DNA of 36,974 nucleotides from Neobacillus muris (GTDB lineage: Bacteria; Bacillota; Bacilli; Bacillales; Cytobacillaceae). The position numbers and the translations under genes were made by a program. Position 1 is the stretch's first letter. Each line of letters starts with the position of its first letter. Below the pieces are notes generated by a model, which was not told the DNA's origin, searched no databases, and worked only from the letters and a program-made list of their open reading frames with translations. The stretch is taken from assembly GCF_943193175.1 (NCBI RefSeq), contig NZ_CALPDF010000045.1, positions 1-36,974 of the forward strand, in the 5' to 3' direction. Below are positions 31,604-36,974 of the stretch, piece by piece.

Positions 31604-32497
31604 TTAACTCAGAAAATCTACTAAGCTAGGTTGAATGATGCGGGCCCCAGCTGATAAAGCAGCCCGCTGAACATTCTCCTGCGCTTGTAAGTTGGTGATG
31701 ACGATGGTCATGTCCGCATCTTCTTCCTGCGCCAACATTTGTGTTGTCGAGATCTCAAGCCCTTCGATCCTTGATGCACTTAATTCCATGCGATTCATTC
31801 GCGCGCCTAATTCTGCGCGGTGCTTTAGAATATTATCAATTTGGCTGTCTAATTCCTCTAGACCAGTAGGCGCACTGCTATCATTGGCCGTAAATTTTGT
31901 AACCAGATTTTCCAGTACTTTAAAGATCCCTTCCGTTCCGTCTTCGGTATAATGAAAGACATCTGTTCCAAGCACATTAATTTGGACATTATTATTTTGG
32001 CCCACCTGCAGCTGCAGGTTTTGCGTATTCGTGTTGGTAAACTGCTTGGCTGCTGCATCATATGGCGGTGTTTTCACATCAGTTCCGGCAAATAGATACC
32101 TGCCGGCCATTTGTGTATTGGCTACTTCGCCAAGATGGTCCTTCAATTGGTTGATTTCTTCTGCAATCGCAAATCGGGCGCTATCATCATTGGCACCATT
32201 TTCGCCTTGGACAGTCAGTTCCCTAACCCTCTGCAAAACAGAAGTCACCTCATTCAATGCCTCATCCGTTGCCGTCATCCAGGACGTCCCATCATCGGTA
32301 TTTCGTTTATATTGATCGATTTCATTCAAGGAGGACCGGTAAAACATCCCACGGACAGCAGTAACCGGATCATCAGAAGGTTTGGTGATGTTCTTGCCTG
32401 TGGCCAGCTGATTTTGATATTTTTCCATCGCCTGGTTGCTGCGCTGCAGGTTAAACAACATATTTTGATTTAACATACTTTGAGTCACACGCATCAT
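31604..32497 (-). CDS. flgL: Hook-filament junction protein FlgL (HAP3)
   Basis: A 297-residue flagellin-like junction protein. The N-terminal MRVTQSMLNQNMLFNLQ and LATGKNITKPSDDPVTAVR motifs and the C-terminal NLQAQENVQRAALSAGARI helix are typical. It follows flgK by 14 bases. It links hook and filament outside the cell. Confidence 0.96.
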   Translation of the reverse strand: MMRVTQSMLNQNMLFNLQRSNQAMEKYQNQLATGKNITKPSDDPVTAVRGMFYRSSLNEIDQYKRNTDDGTSWMTATDEALNEVTSVLQRVRELTVQGENGANDDSARFAIAEEINQLKDHLGEVANTQMAGRYLFAGTDVKTPPYDAAAKQFTNTNTQNLQLQVGQNNNVQINVLGTDVFHYTEDGTEGIFKVLENLVTKFTANDSSAPTGLEELDSQIDNILKHRAELGARMNRMELSASRIEGLEISTTQMLAQEEDADMTIVITNLQAQENVQRAALSAGARIIQPSLVDFLS

Positions 32498-32511
32498 TTT
32501 TTTATTTCCTC

Positions 32512-33984
32512 CTATAATCCAACCCGGCCCATGCCGCTGATGATTTTATCAAGGCATTCATCCATCGTGGTGACCACACGTGCCGCAGCGTTATAAGCCT
32601 GCTGGAACTTAATCATATTGGCCATTTCTTCATCCAATGAAACACCTGAAACGGATTGGCGGCGATTTTCCACCTGATTGATAATCACTTGCGAATTGTC
32701 CTGCATCCGGGCTGCTTCCTGTGAATCAATTCCGAGCGTTCCGATAATATTCCGATAAAAATCGTCTGCTGTTGAAGTAGCCCCAGCGAAGTCCATTTGG
32801 CTGAATTTCAAATCCGCGATGGCTTTCGCATTGTCACCATTTCCGCTTGATGATGTACCATCAGCTTCCGTTCTGGCAGCGGCTATCAAATTCAGCGATT
32901 CCATAATTCGAGGATTCACTTCAATTTCTCCTGCTGTTGTTCCGATGAAGAAGTCCACCTTTTCGGCTGAAACCCCAGCGATGTTATCCAAGTTCCATGC
33001 TGCCGGCTCATCAGAGGAAGGGTTGTGCACGGCATTAATCGCACCCGCCAATTTTCCCACTAATAGATTGATTTGGTTTTCCATATCAGGAATCGTGCCA
33101 GTTCCATCCAACCCAAATGATTCTAACCTTCCCAGCAGTTCACCGGAATCCAAATTTGCCTGTTTTCCGCCAATTTTAACATCGCTGCTATTGATCGTTC
33201 CATCAGCTGAACGATCAAATTCGATGGTTAAGCTGCTGGACGTCTGTCCTGAAACTAGGAGTTGTCCGCCAACCGCGACATCAATCATCCCAGTGGATGA
33301 AGGCGATACCGTGACATCAACCAGCTTTGACAATTGATCAAGCAAAACATCACGCTGGTCATATAAATCATTAGGCTGATAATTATTTGGCACTAGTCGT
33401 GAAATTTGGTCATTTAAGCCGCTAATCTGCTTAGCAAGTGAATTGACTTCATCCGTTTTCGTTTTAATGACAGTTTTAAGGTCCGTCTTCATTTGGCTAA
33501 GGGAATCCGCTATCTGATGGAAGGTTTCTGCCACAGCTACCCCGCGCTGGCGTAATACTGCCCGGTTTGCCGCACTGTCCGGATCTTTTGACAGCTCCTG
33601 CCAGCCTTGCCAGAACTGGTCCATAACATAGGATAAGCCTGTATCCGACGGCTCATTCAGTACCTCTTCCAATTTAGATAACGTATCACTCTTGGCTTCC
33701 CAATAGCCGAGATTTTTGTTCTCCCCGCGGTATTGAACGTCTGCATAGTCATCACGCAGCCGCACCAGTTTGGTGACCTCTACCCCTGTTCCCATTTGGG
33801 CAGGAGATTGGTCGTTGTGCATGCCTGGAACCGGCATGGCATTGGTTGCCTGCATTTCTGCCCGCTGCCGGGTGTAGCCGGTTGTATTCGCATTTGCAAT
33901 GTTGTGGCTCGTTGTCGACAACGCTGCCTGCTGGGCATAAAGCGCCCGCTTCCCTAGCTCTAAACCATGGAATGTTGAAGTCAC
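32512..33984 (-). CDS. flgK: Hook-filament junction protein FlgK (HAP1)
   Basis: A 490-residue junction protein with the rod/hook N-terminal motif (LSTTSHNIANANTTGYTRQRAEM) and the C-terminal SGVSLDEEMANMIKFQQAYNAAARVVTTMDE helix. Length is close to that of B. subtilis FlgK. It is the third gene of the SigD unit. Confidence 0.97.
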   Translation of the reverse strand: MTSTFHGLELGKRALYAQQAALSTTSHNIANANTTGYTRQRAEMQATNAMPVPGMHNDQSPAQMGTGVEVTKLVRLRDDYADVQYRGENKNLGYWEAKSDTLSKLEEVLNEPSDTGLSYVMDQFWQGWQELSKDPDSAANRAVLRQRGVAVAETFHQIADSLSQMKTDLKTVIKTKTDEVNSLAKQISGLNDQISRLVPNNYQPNDLYDQRDVLLDQLSKLVDVTVSPSSTGMIDVAVGGQLLVSGQTSSSLTIEFDRSADGTINSSDVKIGGKQANLDSGELLGRLESFGLDGTGTIPDMENQINLLVGKLAGAINAVHNPSSDEPAAWNLDNIAGVSAEKVDFFIGTTAGEIEVNPRIMESLNLIAAARTEADGTSSSGNGDNAKAIADLKFSQMDFAGATSTADDFYRNIIGTLGIDSQEAARMQDNSQVIINQVENRRQSVSGVSLDEEMANMIKFQQAYNAAARVVTTMDECLDKIISGMGRVGL

Positions 33985-34002
33985 TTTGGTCCCTCCTTGT
34001 CC

Positions 34003-34488
34003 CTAAATTTTTGCATCTAGTAAACTGGCATATTGCTTTTTCCTCTTCTGTCCATAACCAATTTCTTGTTCTTTCGGCACGTATAGGCTCATGGCATACT
34101 GGATGTAGGATAGTGATGTTTGAATCAATTGTTGGTTCGATTCATTCACTTGAGAAATTTCTTGAACAAGATAGCGCAGCTGTTTGGCGATTAAGTCGAG
34201 CCTCGCCTTTATGGACGGTTCCGCCGGCAGCTTTACTACCTCTTCCAAGGTAAAGGAATGACCAGTCATTCCTCTTTGCTCCATATACTCCTGAACAAGC
34301 TGCTTGCGCCTTTGCTCCAGTTTTTGAATTTCATCCGTACATGAACTCTCTCTAAAGAGGAGGCTTTGAATATCCTGAATGTCCCCAGCCACTAGCACCC
34401 CTCGCTTTTCTTTAGCCAAGTCAAGCAGCCGAGTGTGGACCTCGATCATACGCTCCAATAGTTGTGTCAGTTGATTCAGGTCTTCCAT
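34003..34488 (-). CDS. flgN: FlgN-family chaperone
   Basis: A 161-residue, fully helical chaperone of FlgK and FlgL, matching YvyG/FlgN of B. subtilis in size and position between flgM and flgK. The heptad-rich sequence (LTQLLERMIEVHTRLLDLAKEK) is typical. It lies 16 bases after flgM. Confidence 0.88.
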   Translation of the reverse strand: MEDLNQLTQLLERMIEVHTRLLDLAKEKRGVLVAGDIQDIQSLLFRESSCTDEIQKLEQRRKQLVQEYMEQRGMTGHSFTLEEVVKLPAEPSIKARLDLIAKQLRYLVQEISQVNESNQQLIQTSLSYIQYAMSLYVPKEQEIGYGQKRKKQYASLLDAKI

Positions 34489-34504
34489 TGTCTAAAAGCC
34501 TCCC

Positions 34505-34777
34505 CTATTGATTACTTTTCCAAAAATCCAACATTTTGTCCGCCACTTTTTTTCCGTCAACCTGATAGCTTCCATCCGCTATCTGTTGTTTTAGCTCTTG
34601 CACTCTTTTTTGGCGCTGTGCTTGTTCTGACAAGGCAGCTTGTGAAATTTCCCGGCCGCGGGAAGATATTTTGACATCTACGGAAGCAGATGATTTTTTA
34701 GGAAGTTCCGTTACCTTTGATTGATTCTGTTGGTTTTGGTATGAAATATAACGGTATTGCGGATTATCGATTCGCAT
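34505..34777 (-). CDS. flgM: Anti-sigma factor FlgM
   Basis: A 90-residue inhibitor of SigD. The N terminus is disordered and polar. The C-terminal half contains ISSRGREISQAAL and the final VDGKKVADKMLDFWKSN helix, typical of FlgM. I start it at the ATG at 34777, which has AGGAGG; the longer open frame upstream contains the promoter. A SigD promoter directly before it gives the usual negative feedback loop. Confidence 0.93.
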   Translation of the reverse strand: MRIDNPQYRYISYQNQQNQSKVTELPKKSSASVDVKISSRGREISQAALSEQAQRQKRVQELKQQIADGSYQVDGKKVADKMLDFWKSNQ

Positions 34778-34812
34778 GGATAGTTCCTCCTGTTTCCCCT
34801 TGTTAAATCTAT

Positions 34813-34839
34813 ATATCGGACCTTTTTCAAATAAGTTTA
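34813..34839 (-). promoter_or_regulatory. SigD promoter of flgM-flgN-flgK-flgL
   Basis: The minus strand reads TAAA (34836-34839), exactly 15 bases, then TCCGATAT (34813-34820). The SigD consensus is TAAA-N15-GCCGATAA. Start point near 34806, 29 bases before the flgM ATG. It lies just after a strong terminator, so the unit is independent. Confidence 0.8.
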
Positions 34840-34850
34840 GTCGTGCCGTT

Positions 34851-34894
34851 GTAAAAATAAAACAGTATTTTAGCCGAATGGGCAAATACTGTTT
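34851..34894 (-). terminator. Terminator after the DUF6470 gene
   Basis: The minus strand has a perfect eleven-base-pair stem (AAACAGTATTT / AAATACTGTTT). Its loop can itself pair GCC with GGC. TATTTTT follows. It lies about 95 bases past the gene stop and just before the flgM promoter. Confidence 0.85.
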
Positions 34895-34987
34895 GTTCGA
34901 AAAGGTTCATGGTTAAGAACTATACTTACTTATCTCATTATACCATGTTTGATCCTTCTTGTTTTGATCGATTCATTCGGTCTCAAA

Positions 34988-35563
34988 TTATGCTTCTTGA
35001 TTTAGGTTTCCACCGACAAAGCTTATCTCCAGCTGCGGCCGCTGCTGTAAATAAACCTCCGTTTTTCCTGGTGTGTATTCATGGACTGCTTTCGTTGGCT
35101 GATACTCGCTGCTTGCTCCTCCCAGCTGCCAATCGATATGAATCTCGGAAGGTTTATACTGGATATGAACAGACCCGTAGCTTGGGATGAACGCAATCGT
35201 GAAATCTGCCGGTCCAGGCATCGCCTTTGCTTTAGCAATGTCGACAATGGCATCGCGCTTCAGTTCGATGTGGGCCATCTGCTCGCCTTCTGCTGCGATT
35301 TTAGCAATGGCCTCAAACCCTTTTTGCCTCGAGTAAGCAGCCATGTCTTTCATTAGCACACTGAGCTTTTTAAGCCCCAGCTGATTCCATGCTTCATCCT
35401 GATCAATTCTAAGCTCAGAAGGCTGCCGTTCGATCGTCATTTCAGCAGGCACCTGCTGAATGGATATTTCCGCTTGCGGCTGATGGATTTCCTGAACCGG
35501 CTGGGTAATCCGTAAGCCGATCTGGGCATTGGTTTGTGATATCCGAATCTGTGGGAACTGCAT
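34988..35563 (-). CDS. yviE: DUF6470 / YviE-family flagellar-locus protein
   Basis: A 191-residue soluble protein with alternating beta-rich repeats (QIRISQTNAQIGLRI, QAEISIQQVPAEMTIERQPSELRI), a helical middle (KGFEAIAKIAAEGEQMAHI) and a beta-rich end. This is the pattern of YviE, which lies between flgL and fliW in B. subtilis. Here it lies upstream of flgM instead. The N-terminal motifs resemble phrases found in other DUF6470 proteins. Function unknown. No promoter is seen between the upstream terminator (35585-35619) and its start, so it may depend on read-through. Confidence 0.8.
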   Translation of the reverse strand: MQFPQIRISQTNAQIGLRITQPVQEIHQPQAEISIQQVPAEMTIERQPSELRIDQDEAWNQLGLKKLSVLMKDMAAYSRQKGFEAIAKIAAEGEQMAHIELKRDAIVDIAKAKAMPGPADFTIAFIPSYGSVHIQYKPSEIHIDWQLGGASSEYQPTKAVHEYTPGKTEVYLQQRPQLEISFVGGNLNQEA

Positions 35564-35584
35564 ACTACCACCCTTGTCAATTTT

Positions 35585-35619
35585 GGAAAAAGAGGAGCGA
35601 TCTATGAAAGGCTCCTCTT
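35585..35619 (-). terminator. Terminator after the chemotaxis-receptor gene
   Basis: The minus strand has a perfect nine-base-pair stem (AAGAGGAGC / GCTCCTCTT), a twelve-base loop and TTT directly after. It starts eleven bases past the receptor stop. Confidence 0.75.
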
Positions 35620-35629
35620 CCCTTGCTAG

Positions 35630-36932
35630 TTATTTAAGTTTAAATTTATTGATTTCACTTTCCAGTAGTTCAGATAATTCTTTTAAGCCATTAGCATGCT
35701 GGATAAACGATTCCATCGTTGCCGAGATTTGCTCGGCCGAAGCGGACACTTCTTCTGTTGCGGCAGCCGTCTGCTCTGAGACGCTAGAAATGCTGTCCAT
35801 TTCTTGGCTTACCCTATCCTTATTTTGCTGGCTTTCCTTAACAGCCGATTGGACACCTTTAGCTTTTTCCGCAAGTTCTTGAACAGCCGATAAAATTTCC
35901 GTAAAGATGGCTTTCGTTTCGGTCACTGCCTGATCCTGTTCTAAAACTGCCTGATTGGTTTGGTCCATAGCGGCTACTGCTTTCTTAACAACTGACTTAA
36001 TGCCGTCGACAATTCTTTTAATTTCAATTGCAGAGGATCTAGATTGCTCGGCCAAATTGCGCACCTCATTGGCGACTACGGCAAATCCTCTTCCATGCTC
36101 GCCAGCTCTGGCGGATTCAATAGAGGCATTTAGCGCCAATAGGTTGGTTTGATCAGTGATTTTGGTAATGACATCGATGATCCCATTGATCTCTTCCATT
36201 CTGTCATCCACTTCGTTTACAATCGAAGCCACTTCTGTAGTTGAGGCTTGTGTTTCCGCTGATTTATCGGTCAACAGTGTGACTTGTGTTAAGCCCTGGT
36301 TGCTCAAATCCATGGAACGCTGGGATACATGGTTCATATCCGTAGTCGCAGCAGAAATACCATCAAGCTGATGGGATAATCCCTTCATTTGTTCTGAGCT
36401 GACTTGGATATTTCTGGCCTGCAGATTGGCACCTTGGGCAATTTCTCCAATTGCTAAAGCTACTTCAGAAATGGCTGCATTGGTCTCTTTCGTCATCATG
36501 GATAGGTTAGCCGATGTTTCTAAGACGGTTTTGGACGTCTCTTCTACATTTCCCAGCGATGCCGTTAACTCATCCATGGTGTGGTTAAAGCTTTGTTCCA
36601 GTTCTTTGAATTCATCCTTCGTGTTCACGGATACTCTTTCGGTGAAATCGCCACGGGCTGCCGTTTCTAGAGCCTCTTTTACTCGGTGGATATTGGCAGA
36701 GATTGCTTTTCCAATGAAGTAAGCAAAAAGGGCCGCTAGAACGCCGAAAATAATCGTCAGGGTCCAGCCGACTTTACTTATATGATCAGAACTGGAAGTA
36801 ATTTCTGATCGATCAACAACAGAGGCGAATTTCCAGCCTGTTTTCTCATTGGTCATAAAAGAAGAAAATTTGTCTGTTCCTTTATAGGAATAGTTACCCT
36901 GAATTATTCATACCATCTCTGAGTTCATGCAT
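35630..36932 (-). pseudogene. 5'-damaged methyl-accepting chemotaxis protein gene
   Basis: The intact part (35630-36901) encodes the end of an extracytoplasmic Cache-type sensor domain (GNYSYKGTDKF ... TNEKTGWKFA), one membrane helix, a HAMP domain and a full signalling domain with the hairpin tip DQTNLLALNASIESARAGEHGRGFAVVA split by normal spacing. An in-frame TGA lies at 36908-36910. The neighbouring frame (36932-36897) reads MHELRDGMNNSG, which would continue well into NYSYKG if one G of the GGG at 36897-36899 were removed. A stop precedes that stretch too. The ATG at 36856 has no ribosome-binding site. So the gene has lost its sensor part or carries a frameshift; an assembly error near the window end is the alternative. 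Confidence 0.65.
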
Positions 36933-36974
36933 TTAACCAAAAATCAATTATAGTTTTTAAACTTTCTAAGGAAT

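Noticed and set aside
34778..34885. N-terminal extension of flgM by 36 codons
   Set aside because: The extension covers the SigD promoter and leader and has no homology to FlgM; the ATG at 34777 has AGGAGG.
35564..35580. TTGACA just before the DUF6470 gene
   Set aside because: It lies 14 bases from the start codon, so there is no room for a -10 box and ribosome-binding site.
1..36974. Insertion sequences, prophage, CRISPR, tRNA or rRNA genes
   Set aside because: No transposase-like or phage-structural ORFs, no regularly spaced repeats and no tRNA-like cloverleaf sequences were seen on either strand. The endolysin-like domain at 25212-25877 stands alone in flagellar context and is not evidence of a prophage.

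Overview
The window carries one continuous block of genes, all read on the minus strand, from an endospore-forming Gram-positive of the Bacillaceae (Bacillus sensu lato). The family call rests on spoIID, ywmB, a ywzB-type DUF1146 gene, murA, a B. subtilis-like flagellar gene order, SigD-type promoters and strong Shine-Dalgarno sites with several TTG starts. I cannot fix the genus.

In transcription order (high to low coordinates): (1) 36974-34988 holds a 5'-damaged methyl-accepting chemotaxis gene and a DUF6470 (YviE-like) gene. (2) 34839-31604 is a late flagellar unit, flgM-flgN-flgK-flgL, behind a clear SigD promoter. (3) 31500-28709 is a cyclic-di-GMP pair: a membrane PAS-GGDEF-EAL enzyme and a PilZ receptor, closed by a strong terminator. 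(4) 28619-27505 is a single gene with its own SigA promoter and a leader of about 200 nt. It encodes a Myb/SANT-like (RsfA-type) putative regulator with a coiled-coil tail. (5) 27424-25212 holds fliS and fliT behind a SigD-like promoter, then a small DUF1292-like gene and a lysozyme/transglycosylase-like wall hydrolase, separated by a hairpin-rich gap.

(6) 24961-8644 is the main flagellar operon: flgB, flgC, fliE, fliF, fliG, fliH, fliI, fliJ, ylxF(motE), fliO/fliZ, fliP, fliQ, fliR, flhB, flhA, flhF, flhG, a small membrane protein, sigD. Compared with B. subtilis it lacks the internal block fliK-flgD-flgE-fliL-fliM-fliY-cheY and the block cheB-cheA-cheW-cheC-cheD. The junctions are clean, with short intergenic distances. 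fliD, hag, fliW, csrA, flgG and the stator genes are also absent from the window, so the flagellar regulon must be split over several loci.

(7) 8618-5539 is a two-component system, an MHYT-like membrane PAS sensor kinase with a LuxR-type regulator. It has its own SigA promoter, followed by a long terminator-like hairpin in the leader. (8) 5424-1533 is the conserved ywzB-ywmB-murA-spoIID group, with a CodY-box-like site upstream of ywzB and a SigE-like promoter upstream of spoIID. (9) 1374-112 encodes an atypical Nramp-family transporter that lacks the usual metal-binding motifs. A cre-like site lies in its leader and tandem terminators follow it.

Together the genes build the flagellar basal body, export apparatus and hook-filament junction. 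They also include the timing switch (FlgM/SigD), filament chaperones, a c-di-GMP input/output pair and two candidate regulators. No tRNA, rRNA, insertion sequence, CRISPR array or convincing plus-strand gene was seen.
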